The notes under the pieces are model-generated. The model ran no database searches and was not told the DNA's origin. It saw only the letters and a list, made by a program, of their open reading frames with translations. Source: Alphaproteobacteria bacterium (lineage in GTDB: Bacteria > Pseudomonadota > Alphaproteobacteria > JAJFFI01). From it: a DNA stretch of 64,000 nt. This document shows positions 7,987 to 16,293 of this stretch, one piece after another (position 1 is the first letter of the stretch; every line of letters starts with the position of its first letter). The position numbers and the translations under genes are program-made. Location: the NCBI GenBank assembly GCA_030066595.1, contig JASJBI010000011.1, forward strand, positions 1-64,000, written 5' to 3'.

Positions 7987-10303
7987 CACCATCATCGGAG
8001 CGGTCCGCGAACCCCGCCGCCATGACAGCGGCCACAAGCACGTCTCGGGCCAGGCGGTCTATATCGACGACCTGCCGGAACCGGTTGGCCTGCTGCACGT
8101 CTATCTGGGCATCAGCACGGAAGCCCATGCCCGGGTCACGCGCATCGATCTCGACCCGGTCCGCGCGGCCGAGGGCGTGGCGCTGGTCCTCGCGGCGGCC
8201 GACATCCCGGGCGAGAACGACATCAGCCCGACCCATCGTCATGACGAGCCGGTGTTCGCGACCGACCTGGTCGAATACGCCGGCCAGCCGATCTTTGCGG
8301 TGGCGGCGCGCACGCGCGACCTGGCGCGTCGCGCCGCGCGCTTGGCCATCGTGGAGTACGAGCCGCTGGAGCCGGTCCTTTCGGTCGAGGCCGCGAAGAA
8401 GACGGGCAAGATGGTCACCGAACCGCTGGTGCTCAGCCGCGGGGACGCGGCGGCGGCGCTCCAGCAGGCAGACCGTCGGCTCTCGGGTCGCATGGAGATC
8501 GGCGGCCAGGACCATTTCTACCTCGAGGGCCAGATCGCCATGGCGCTGCCGGGCGAGGACGATGAGGTGACGGTCATCTCCTCCACGCAGCATCCGACCG
8601 AGATCCAGCGCATGGTCGCGCACGTGCTGGGCGCGCCGGCGAACGCGGTCACCGTGGAGGTCCGCCGCATGGGCGGCGCGTTTGGCGGCAAAGAGACGCA
8701 GGGCAATCTGTTCGCCGTGGTCGCCGCGATGGTGGCCAAGAAGACCGGCCGCGCCGCGAAGGCCCGTCCCGACCGGGACGACGACATGATCATCACCGGC
8801 AAGCGTCACGATTTCCTCGTCGACTACGACGTGGGTTTCGACGACGACGGACGCATTGATGCGGTGGAGATGACCTTCGCTGCCCGCTGCGGCTGGTCGT
8901 CCGACCTGTCCGGTCCGGTCACCGACCGTTCGCTGTTTCACGCGGACAACTGCTATTTCTACCCGAATGTGCGTCTGACCTCGGAGCCGCTCAAGACCAA
9001 CACGGTCTCGAACACGGCCTTCCGCGGCTTCGGCGGCCCCCAGGGCATGCTCGGCGGCGAGCGCCTGATCGAGGAGATCGCCTTCGCCACAGGCAAGGAC
9101 CCGCTCGAGATCCGCAAGCGCAATCTCTATGGCGGCGGCGACCGGAGCCTCACGCCCTACCACCAGCCGGTCGAGGACAACATCGCGCTCGAGATCATCG
9201 AGCAGCTCGAAGAGAGCAGCGGTTACTGGCGCCGGCGCGAAGAGATCGGTGCGTACAATCGGGAATCTCGAGTTCTCAAGCGGGGAATCGCGCTGACGCC
9301 GGTCAAGTTCGGCATCTCCTTTACGGCCACCCAGTACAACCAGGCCGGCGCGCTGGTCCACGTCTATACCGACGGCAGCATCCATCTCAACCATGGCGGC
9401 ACCGAGATGGGGCAGGGCCTCTACACCAAGGTCGCACAGGTCGTGGCCGAGGAGTTCCAGGTCGACATCGACCGGGTCAAGATCACGTCCACGACGACCG
9501 GCAAGGTGCCGAACACGTCGGCGACCGCCGCCTCATCCGGCTCCGACATGAACGGCATGGCGGCGCAAGCCGCGGCGCGCGCCATCAAGGAGCGGCTGAT
9601 CGATTTTGCCGCCGAGAACTGGGGCGTGCCGCGCGAGCAGATCCTCTTCCTGCCGGGTCGCGTGCGCGTCGGCAATCAGGAGGTGGCGTTTTCCGAGCTC
9701 ACGCTCAAGGCCTACAATGCGCGGGTGCAGCTCTCGTCCACCGGCTTCTACAAGACGCCCAAGATCCACTGGGACCGGGACACCGGTCGGGGGAGGCCAT
9801 TCTACTACTTCGCCTACGGCGCGGCCTGCACCGAGGCGACGGTCGATGTGCTGAGCGGCGAATACCGCTTCGACCGGGTCGACATCCTGCACGACGTGGG
9901 CAACTCCCTCAATCCGGCCCTGGACATGGGGCAGATCGAGGGCGGCTTTGTGCAGGGCATGGGCTGGCTCACTATGGAGGAACTCTGGTGGGACGAAAAG
10001 GGTGCGCTCCGGACGCACGCGCCCAGCACCTACAAGATCCCCGCCTGCGGGGACCGACCGCGCGTATTCAACGTGGAGATCCTTCAGAACGGGCAGAACC
10101 GCGAGGACACGATCTACCGGTCCAAGGCGGTGGGCGAGCCGCCGTTGATGCTCGGCATCTCGGCATTGCATGCCATTTCGGACGCGGTCGCTAGCGTCGC
10201 CGACCACCGGATCTGCCCGCGGCTTGACCCGCCCGCAACGCCCGAGCGGGTGCTGATGACCGTCGAACGGTTGCGCGCCGCCTCGCGCGAGGGCGCATCA
10301 TGA
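7979..10303 (+). CDS. xdhB: Xanthine dehydrogenase molybdopterin-binding subunit
   Basis: A 774-aa molybdenum subunit that hydroxylates hypoxanthine or xanthine to urate. Cofactor and substrate motifs are MGGAFGGKETQ, FRGFGGPQGM (containing the substrate-contacting Arg), GTEMGQGLYTK, TATAASSGSDMNG and KAVGEPPLMLGI with the catalytic Glu. The ATG at 7979 lies inside the end of xdhA; an in-frame start 60 bases upstream would be deep in xdhA and is not used. The usual third gene, xdhC (sulfurated-Mo-cofactor insertion), does not follow: the operon goes straight on to an ABC importer, so XdhC must be encoded elsewhere if it exists. Confidence 0.96.
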   Translation: MSDTIIGAVREPRRHDSGHKHVSGQAVYIDDLPEPVGLLHVYLGISTEAHARVTRIDLDPVRAAEGVALVLAAADIPGENDISPTHRHDEPVFATDLVEYAGQPIFAVAARTRDLARRAARLAIVEYEPLEPVLSVEAAKKTGKMVTEPLVLSRGDAAAALQQADRRLSGRMEIGGQDHFYLEGQIAMALPGEDDEVTVISSTQHPTEIQRMVAHVLGAPANAVTVEVRRMGGAFGGKETQGNLFAVVAAMVAKKTGRAAKARPDRDDDMIITGKRHDFLVDYDVGFDDDGRIDAVEMTFAARCGWSSDLSGPVTDRSLFHADNCYFYPNVRLTSEPLKTNTVSNTAFRGFGGPQGMLGGERLIEEIAFATGKDPLEIRKRNLYGGGDRSLTPYHQPVEDNIALEIIEQLEESSGYWRRREEIGAYNRESRVLKRGIALTPVKFGISFTATQYNQAGALVHVYTDGSIHLNHGGTEMGQGLYTKVAQVVAEEFQVDIDRVKITSTTTGKVPNTSATAASSGSDMNGMAAQAAARAIKERLIDFAAENWGVPREQILFLPGRVRVGNQEVAFSELTLKAYNARVQLSSTGFYKTPKIHWDRDTGRGRPFYYFAYGAACTEATVDVLSGEYRFDRVDILHDVGNSLNPALDMGQIEGGFVQGMGWLTMEELWWDEKGALRTHAPSTYKIPACGDRPRVFNVEILQNGQNREDTIYRSKAVGEPPLMLGISALHAISDAVASVADHRICPRLDPPATPERVLMTVERLRAASREGAS

Positions 10304-10391
10304 GGGCCGAGGCGGTCGTGGCCGCAGTGGCCACGCGCGAATCTGTGTGCGGTGCGGCGTCACAGAACACTCTAACGGAGGAGGCGGTCGC

Positions 10392-11963
10392 ATGAATGAC
10401 CCAGTCTCGACTACGCCAGCTCGGCTCGAGGTTCAGGGAGTCACCAAGCAGTTTCCCGGCGTTCTCGCGAACGATCACGTCGATTTCGCCGTGGCGCCGG
10501 GCGAGATCCACGCGCTGCTTGGCGAGAACGGCGCCGGCAAGAGCACGCTGGTCAAGATGATCTACGGGGTGCTGCATCCGGACGAGGGGCAGATCTTCTG
10601 GAACGGGGAACAGGTGTCGGTGGCGGACCCACGCGCGGCGCGGCAGTTCGGCATCGGCATGGTCTTCCAGCACTTCTCGCTGTTCGAGGCGATGACGGTG
10701 CTCGAGAACATCGCCCTCGGCATGGACGAGCCGGGCGACATGCGCGAGTTGGCCGACCGGGTGACCGAGGTGTCGCGGGCCTATGGGCTTCCGCTCGAGC
10801 CCCATCGCAACGTCTACACCCTGTCGGTCGGCGAACGTCAGCGCATCGAGATCGTCCGCTGTCTGCTGCAGAACCCGAAGCTTCTGATCATGGACGAGCC
10901 GACCTCGGTCTTGACGCCGCAAGAGGTCGAGCGCCTGTTCGAGACCTTGCGCCAGCTCGCCTCGGAAGGGGTCTCCATCCTCTACATCAGCCACAAGCTG
11001 CACGAGATCAAGGCGCTGTGCGACCACGCCACGATCCTGCGGGGCGGCAAGGTGGTCGCCGAGTGCGACCCGGACGCCGAGACTGCGCAGACCATGGCGC
11101 AGCTGATGATCGGCGAGGAGCTGAAGACCGTCTCACGGCGGGCGGGCGGCAATTTCGGCGAGCCGCGGCTGGTGGTCGAGGGCCTGCACATGGCCTCGGA
11201 GGAAATCCATGGCGTCGACCTACGCAACATCGCCCTCGAGGTGCGTGCGGGCGAGATCTTCGGCATCGCCGGCGTGGCCGGCAACGGCCAGAACGAGCTC
11301 CTGATCGCGCTCTCGGGCGAGCGCCTGGCGCATCACGCCGAGATCATCCGGATCGACGATCAGCCCGTCGGACGGATGTCGGCGGGCGCGCGGCGCCGGC
11401 TCGGGGTTTGCTGCGTGCCGGAAGAGCGCAACGGCCACGGCGCCGTGCCCGCCATGAGCCTGATCGAAAACGCGGTGCTCAGCGGCCACCATCGGATGGA
11501 GCTGTTGAACTCGATCTTCATCAAGGGCGCCGAGGCGCGGCGTTTCGCCGAGAAGGTGGTGGCCGACTTCGACGTGCGCACGCCCGGCGCGGAGGCTTCG
11601 GCCGGCAGCCTGTCGGGCGGTAACCTGCAGAAATTCATCGTTGGCCGCGAGATCCTTCAGAACCCGGGCGTGCTCATCGTCTCGCAGCCGACCTGGGGCG
11701 TCGACGCGGGCGCGGCGGCCACGATCCACCAAGCCCTCAACGATCTTGCGAGCGAGGGCGCGGCGGTCGTCGTGATCTCGCAGGATCTGGACGAGCTGCT
11801 GGCGATCACGGATCGGCTGGCGGTGATCAATGTGGGCGTCTTGTCGAACGCGCTTGTGACGGCGGAGGCGTCGGTCGAGGAGATCGGCCTGCTGATGGGC
11901 GGCGTCCACGGACTGGACGCGCATCCGGCAGCGCAGGGAGGGGGGGAGACCCATGCAGCTTAA
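10392..11963 (+). CDS. BMP-type nucleoside ABC importer, duplicated ATPase
   Basis: A 523-aa protein with two ABC domains, as in sugar and nucleoside importers. Domain 1 has Walker A GENGAGKST, the signature LSVGERQR and Walker B LLIMDEPTS. Domain 2 has AGVAGNGQNELL instead of a canonical Walker A, the signature LSGGNLQKF, and SQPTWGVDAG in place of DEPT, so its catalytic Glu is replaced by Gln. That asymmetry is known in BMP-linked (NupA/YufO-like) ATPases. The ATG at 10392 has GGAGGAGG seven bases upstream. It energises the two permeases that follow. Context points to purine nucleosides or bases as cargo. Confidence 0.92.
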   Translation: MNDPVSTTPARLEVQGVTKQFPGVLANDHVDFAVAPGEIHALLGENGAGKSTLVKMIYGVLHPDEGQIFWNGEQVSVADPRAARQFGIGMVFQHFSLFEAMTVLENIALGMDEPGDMRELADRVTEVSRAYGLPLEPHRNVYTLSVGERQRIEIVRCLLQNPKLLIMDEPTSVLTPQEVERLFETLRQLASEGVSILYISHKLHEIKALCDHATILRGGKVVAECDPDAETAQTMAQLMIGEELKTVSRRAGGNFGEPRLVVEGLHMASEEIHGVDLRNIALEVRAGEIFGIAGVAGNGQNELLIALSGERLAHHAEIIRIDDQPVGRMSAGARRRLGVCCVPEERNGHGAVPAMSLIENAVLSGHHRMELLNSIFIKGAEARRFAEKVVADFDVRTPGAEASAGSLSGGNLQKFIVGREILQNPGVLIVSQPTWGVDAGAAATIHQALNDLASEGAAVVVISQDLDELLAITDRLAVINVGVLSNALVTAEASVEEIGLLMGGVHGLDAHPAAQGGGETHAA

Positions 11964-13032
11964 GATCGAACCGAGGCGGGAGATCTCCCGCAATCTCCTT
12001 TATCTCACACCCTTCCTGGCGGTGCTGCTGACCGTTGTCACGGGCTTCGTGCTGTTCATGCTGATGGGCTACGACCCCTTCGCGGCGATCTACCATTTCT
12101 TCGTCTCGCCGCTGCTCAGCCTGTACGGGCTCAGCGAGCTGATGGTCAAGGCGGCGCCGCTGATCATCATCGGCGTCGGCCTCGCTATCGGTTTCCGCGC
12201 CAATGTGTGGAACATCGGGGCCGAGGGGCAGCTCACGATCGGCGCGATTGCCAGCGGCGCGGTCGCACTCGCCTTCTGGGGCGACACGGGCTTGTGGGTC
12301 CTGCCGCTGATGTGCATCGCCGGCGTGCTCGGGGGCATGCTCTATGCCTCGATCCCGGCCTTCCTGAAGACGCGTTTCGGCGTCAACGAGATCCTGACGA
12401 GTCTGATGCTGACCTATGTTGCCACGCTGTTTCTCAGCACGCTCGTCTACGGGCCGTTGAAGGACCCGGCCGGGTTCAACTTCCCGCAGTCGCGCATGTT
12501 CACGGACGCGGCCCTCCTGGGGGTCGTCTTCGACGGCACGCGCATGCATACCGGTACCATCTTCGCGCTGCTGATTGCGGTTGCCGTCTGGGTGCTGATG
12601 ACCTTCACCATCATCGGCTTCCAGGTCCGGGTGGTCGGGCAGGCGCCCGCCGCGGCCCGGTTCGCCGGGTTCAGCCGCAACACGATCATCTGGTTCGGCC
12701 TCTTGGTGAGCGGCGGCCTGGCTGGCCTCGCCGGGACGTTCGAGGTGGCGGGCCCGATCGGGCAGCTCATCCCGGTGATCACGCCGGGTTACGGGTTTAC
12801 CGCGATCATCGTGGCCTTTCTGGGTCGGCTGCATCCTCTGGGGATCATCCTTTCCGGCTTCTTGATGGCGCTCTCCTACATCGGTGGCGAGAACGCCCAG
12901 GTCGAGGTCGGCCTACCGCAGGCGGTGACCGGCGTGTTCCAAGGCCTGCTTCTTTTCTTCCTTTTGGCGTCCGACTTCCTGGTGCGTTACCGGGTTCGCG
13001 TCGTGCGCCTGGTCACGGAGACGGCGTCATGA
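11953..13032 (+). CDS. Nucleoside ABC transporter permease (NupP/YufP-like)
   Basis: A 359-aa inner-membrane permease of the branched-chain amino acid / BMP permease superfamily. Recognisable segments are GFRANVWNIGAEGQLTIGAI near residues 78-97 and RFGVNEILTSLMLTYVA, both conserved in the long nucleoside permease subunit. It overlaps the ATPase gene by 11 bases, and its own last bases overlap the next permease as ATGA. A GGGAGGGGGGG purine run precedes its ATG. It pairs with the downstream permease to form a heterodimeric pore. Confidence 0.92.
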   Translation: MQLKIEPRREISRNLLYLTPFLAVLLTVVTGFVLFMLMGYDPFAAIYHFFVSPLLSLYGLSELMVKAAPLIIIGVGLAIGFRANVWNIGAEGQLTIGAIASGAVALAFWGDTGLWVLPLMCIAGVLGGMLYASIPAFLKTRFGVNEILTSLMLTYVATLFLSTLVYGPLKDPAGFNFPQSRMFTDAALLGVVFDGTRMHTGTIFALLIAVAVWVLMTFTIIGFQVRVVGQAPAAARFAGFSRNTIIWFGLLVSGGLAGLAGTFEVAGPIGQLIPVITPGYGFTAIIVAFLGRLHPLGIILSGFLMALSYIGGENAQVEVGLPQAVTGVFQGLLLFFLLASDFLVRYRVRVVRLVTETAS

Positions 13033-13958
13033 CGGATAGCAGCGCGGTTCTTGTCTTACTCACCGTCATCAGCGCGGCAACGCCCTTGCTCTTTGCGGCG
13101 CTGGGCGAGCTGATCACCGAGAAGTCGGGCGTTCTGAACCTGGGCGTCGAGGGCATGATGCTGGCGGGCGCAGTCGCGGCCTTCGCCGTCGCGGTCACGA
13201 CGGGCAGCTCGACGCTCGGCGTGTTCGCGGGAGCACTCGCAGGCGCGATTCTGGCGTTCGCCTTCGGGGTGCTCACCTTGACGCTGGCGGCGAACCAGGT
13301 CGCGACCGGCTTGGCCCTCACCATCTTCGGCATCGGATTGTCGGCGCTGGTCGGCGCGGGTTTCGTGGGCATCGCCGTCACGCCGCTGCCCAAGCTGGCC
13401 ATCCCCGGCGTGAGTGATCTGCCGGTAATCGGCTCCCTGGTCTTCGGACACGATGCGCTCGTCTACCTCTCGATCGTGGCGACCGTCGCTGTCGCCTGGT
13501 TCCTCAAGAAAACGCGCGGCGGCATGATCCTGCGCGCGGTGGGGGAATCGGATCTCTCGGCCCATTCCATCGGCTACGACGTGATCGGCGTGCGCTACCG
13601 GGCGGTCGTCTTCGGCGGCGCCATGTCCGGTCTGGGCGGGGCCTTCCTGTCGCTTGCCTACACGCCGATGTGGGCCGAGGAGATGACGGCCGGCCGCGGT
13701 TGGATCGCGCTCGCCCTGGTCGTGTTCGCGTCGTGGCGGCCGTGGCGGGTTCTGTTCGGCGCCTACCTCTTCGGGGGCGTCACGATCCTGCAGCTCTATC
13801 TGCAAGGTGCGGGTGGACTCGACATTCCGTCCCAGGTCATGTCCATGCTGCCCTACCTCGCGACGATCCTGGTCCTGACGGTGATCGCCGCCGGGCCCTG
13901 GAAGGGGCGTTTGGATGCGCCCGCGTGCCTTGGCCGGCCCTTCAGGCCGTCAACCTGA
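13029..13958 (+). CDS. Nucleoside ABC transporter permease, second subunit (NupQ/YufQ-like)
   Basis: A 309-aa permease starting MTDSSAVLVLL. Typical family segments are FAALGELITEKSGVLNLGVE near the N-terminus, LAANQVATGLALTIFG in the middle and YTPMWAEEMTAGRGWIALAL, the conserved loop of BMP-linked permeases, followed by WRPWRVLFGAYLFGG. The frame is open far upstream, through the other permease in a different frame; that part is not coding. The real start is the ATG at 13029, which overlaps the preceding TGA. The substrate-binding protein starts 37 bases after its stop. Confidence 0.92.
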   Translation: MTDSSAVLVLLTVISAATPLLFAALGELITEKSGVLNLGVEGMMLAGAVAAFAVAVTTGSSTLGVFAGALAGAILAFAFGVLTLTLAANQVATGLALTIFGIGLSALVGAGFVGIAVTPLPKLAIPGVSDLPVIGSLVFGHDALVYLSIVATVAVAWFLKKTRGGMILRAVGESDLSAHSIGYDVIGVRYRAVVFGGAMSGLGGAFLSLAYTPMWAEEMTAGRGWIALALVVFASWRPWRVLFGAYLFGGVTILQLYLQGAGGLDIPSQVMSMLPYLATILVLTVIAAGPWKGRLDAPACLGRPFRPST

Positions 13959-13995
13959 ACCGAGTGAAACCATAATCAAGCAGGAGGGAACTCTC

Positions 13996-15078
13996 ATGAA
14001 ATACGATTTGACACGCCGCAAATTCGTCATCGGCACGGCGGCGACGGCGGGCGCCTTGACTCTCGCGGGGCCGCGCGCATTCGCCGCCGATCCGCTGAAA
14101 GTCGGCTTCGTCTATGTGGGGCCGATCGGCGACTACGGCTGGACGCACGGCCATGAGCTAGGGCGCGAGGCCGTGGTCCATAAGTTCGGCGACAAGGTCA
14201 AGACAACGTACGTGGAAAACGTGGCCGAAGGGCCGGACGCCGAACGCGTCATTCGTCAGCTCGCCAGCTCGGGCCACGGGCTGATCTTCACCACGTCCTT
14301 CGGCTTCATGAACCCGACGATCCGGGTGGCGAAGCAGTTCCGCAAGGTGAAGTTCGAGCATGCGACCGGTTATCAGACCGCGCCCAACGTCGCGGTCTAT
14401 AACGCGCGTTTCCACGAGGGGCGCTCGATCTGCGGTGCGATCGCCGGCCATGTCAGCAAGAGCGGAATCGTCGGCTACATCGCCTCCTTCCCGATCCCGG
14501 AGGTGGTCATGGGCATCAACGCCTTCACGCTGGCCGCCCAAAAGGTCCGCCCCGACATCAAGGTCAAGGTGGTCTGGATAAACTCCTGGTACGACCCGGG
14601 CAAGGAAGGCGACGGCGCCAAGACCCTGATCGATCAGGGCGCAGACATCGTCTGCCAGCACACCGACAGCCCGGCGCCGCTGCAGACCGCCGAGGCGCGG
14701 GGCGTGCACGGCTTCGGCCAGGCCTCCGACATGAAGGCCTACGCACCTAAGGCGCAGCTCACCGCGATCCTGGACGACTGGTCCGGCTACTATGTGCAGC
14801 GGGTCCAGGATGTGCTGGACGGCAAGTGGAAGAGCCACAACATCTGGTGGGGCCTGAAGGAGGGAATGGTCAAGATGTCGCCCTACGGCGACGCGGTACC
14901 GGAGAAGGCGCGCAAGGATGCGGACGCGATCCGCGACGGCATCATCGCCGGGACGGTTCACCCCTTCGCGGGTCCGATCAAGAACCAGGAGGGCAAGGTC
15001 GTCGTCGCCGAAGGCAAGTCCATGTCCGACGAAGAGCTGCAGAAGATGGACTGGTACGTGCAGGGCGTCGAAGCCTAG
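13996..15078 (+). CDS. BMP family ABC transporter substrate-binding protein, Tat-type signal
   Basis: A 360-aa periplasmic binding protein. The N-terminus TRRKFVIGTAATAGALTLAG followed by RAFAA looks like a twin-arginine signal with an AxA cleavage site. The mature protein starts with DPLKVGFVYVGPIGDYGWTH, a hallmark of the BMP (PnrA/Med/NupS) family that binds purine nucleosides or related bases. AGGAGGG lies just before the ATG. It closes the uraH-xdhAB-ABC operon. The bound ligand is not certain; other members bind guanosine, adenosine or autoinducer-2-like sugars. Confidence 0.9.
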   Translation: MKYDLTRRKFVIGTAATAGALTLAGPRAFAADPLKVGFVYVGPIGDYGWTHGHELGREAVVHKFGDKVKTTYVENVAEGPDAERVIRQLASSGHGLIFTTSFGFMNPTIRVAKQFRKVKFEHATGYQTAPNVAVYNARFHEGRSICGAIAGHVSKSGIVGYIASFPIPEVVMGINAFTLAAQKVRPDIKVKVVWINSWYDPGKEGDGAKTLIDQGADIVCQHTDSPAPLQTAEARGVHGFGQASDMKAYAPKAQLTAILDDWSGYYVQRVQDVLDGKWKSHNIWWGLKEGMVKMSPYGDAVPEKARKDADAIRDGIIAGTVHPFAGPIKNQEGKVVVAEGKSMSDEELQKMDWYVQGVEA

Positions 15079-15094
15079 CGCGCCCATGACACGA

Positions 15095-15130
15095 GGGCGG
15101 TCGCGGCCGAAAACAGCGCTGCGGCCGCCC
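15095..15130 (+). terminator. Hairpin after the ABC importer operon
   Basis: GGGCGGTCGCGGC (15095-15107) pairs with GCTGCGGCCGCCC (15118-15130), with 11 of 13 positions complementary and a 10-base loop. It sits between the end of the substrate-binding protein gene and the convergent LysR gene, so it could end transcription of the plus-strand operon. Only a short T-rich stretch follows. Confidence 0.5.
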
Positions 15131-15198
15131 GTAGCTCTTTGATCTGTATCAGTTTTTGGGGCCGACCCTGGTAGCGTTCGCCGCCGCGATCCGTCGTT

Positions 15199-16131
15199 TC
15201 AGCGCAGCGCGGCGAGATCGAGGCCGTCGAGGGTGGACTGCAGCTCGGCCGCGATGCGCTCGACCGCGAAATCCGCGAATGCCTTGACCTTCGCCGGCAA
15301 GAGACGCCGGTGCGGATAGAGCACGCTCAGGGCGACGGGATCCAACGGGTGATCGAGCAGGACGGGCTGCAGCCGGCCAGCCCGGATGTGCTCGGCCACC
15401 TCCCAGAGCGGCTTCAGCGCAATGCCCCGGCCGCCGAGCGCCCAGTCCAACAGCACGTCGCCGTCATCGGCGTCGAAGCTGCCATGCACCGGGAGAGGGG
15501 ACGATTTGTTCTTCGACTTGAGCGTCCAGCGAAACTGCTGGGAGCCGGGGAAGCGCAAGAGAAGGCATTCGTGGTTCAGGAGATCATCCGGCTTCTTGGG
15601 CGTCCCGTGCGCGTCGAGATAGCTCGGCGCGGCGCACAAGATGCGCTCGCAGTCCATGATCTTGCGCACGATCAGGCTGGAATCCGGCAGGACCGCCATG
15701 CGGACCGCGGCATCGATCGATTCGTTCAACAGGTCGATCAGATGATCCGAGAGGCGAAGCTGGACGTTGATCTGCGGATACTGATCCGAGAACGCCGGGA
15801 TCAACGGGGCGAGAACATGCCGTCCGAGACCGAGCGGCGCGGTGACGCGCAGCGTGCCCTGGGGGTTGGCGCCCGCGTCCGCCACTACGCTTTCCGCGTA
15901 TTCCAGGGCGCTCATCACGTCCTGGCAGGCGTTGTAGAACGCGAGACCCTGCTCGGTCGGCTGCACATTGCGCGTGGTCCGATAAAGCAGCCGGACGCCG
16001 AGATGGGCTTCGAGCGTTTGGATGCGGTGGCTGACCACCGCCGCCGAAAGGCGCATGTGCCGTCCCGCCGCCGACAGGCTGCCCTGTTCGACCACGCGAA
16101 CGAAGACGCGGATATTCTCCAGAAGCGCCAA
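15199..16131 (-). CDS. LysR-type transcriptional regulator
   Basis: A 310-aa LysR family activator/repressor. The N-terminal winged helix-turn-helix spans about residues 1-60 (RVFVRVVEQGSLSAAGRHM, then RLLYRTTRNVQPTEQG), followed by the periplasmic-binding-protein-like effector domain. No ATG fits the N-terminus; the frame begins with TTG at 16131, directly giving the standard LysR start, and a stop lies about 25 bases upstream. It is divergent from puuD-guaD and convergent with the ABC operon, so it probably controls purine catabolism with a pathway intermediate as effector. A motif shared with the uraD/uraH region lies 28 bases upstream of its start. Confidence 0.9.
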   Translation of the reverse strand: MALLENIRVFVRVVEQGSLSAAGRHMRLSAAVVSHRIQTLEAHLGVRLLYRTTRNVQPTEQGLAFYNACQDVMSALEYAESVVADAGANPQGTLRVTAPLGLGRHVLAPLIPAFSDQYPQINVQLRLSDHLIDLLNESIDAAVRMAVLPDSSLIVRKIMDCERILCAAPSYLDAHGTPKKPDDLLNHECLLLRFPGSQQFRWTLKSKNKSSPLPVHGSFDADDGDVLLDWALGGRGIALKPLWEVAEHIRAGRLQPVLLDHPLDPVALSVLYPHRRLLPAKVKAFADFAVERIAAELQSTLDGLDLAALR

Positions 16132-16158
16132 ACCACCCCACCCCGGGCTTACTTTAGT

Positions 16159-16177
16159 TTATTCGGATTTTTTTGAA
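16159..16177 (+). promoter_or_regulatory. Putative operator in lysR/puuD divergent promoter (motif copy 2)
   Basis: TTATTCG-N4-TTTTTGAA, the exact gapped match of 5931-5949. The 162-bp gap also holds the 10-bp palindrome CATGATCATG (16181-16190) and the hairpin GGCCGG-TTCT-CCGGCC (16194-16209). The location, between a LysR gene and its divergent target, is where a LysR operator is expected. Confidence 0.5.
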
Positions 16178-16293
16178 AGTCATGATCATGTGTGGCCGGT
16201 TCTCCGGCCGTGCCCGGCGCGTGTACGATTTGACTAAAGCTCATAGAAGCGCCGGCGGGGCAAGAGAGCGCGGTCGCACCTGGAGGGAGAATC

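Noticed and set aside
16173-16250. Frame opening MKVMIMCGRFSGRA, which looks like the start of a SRAP (HMCES/YedK) protein
   Set aside because: The likeness ends after MCGRFS; the frame then runs through puuD out of phase. It lies in the lysR/puuD promoter region and contains a palindrome and hairpin.
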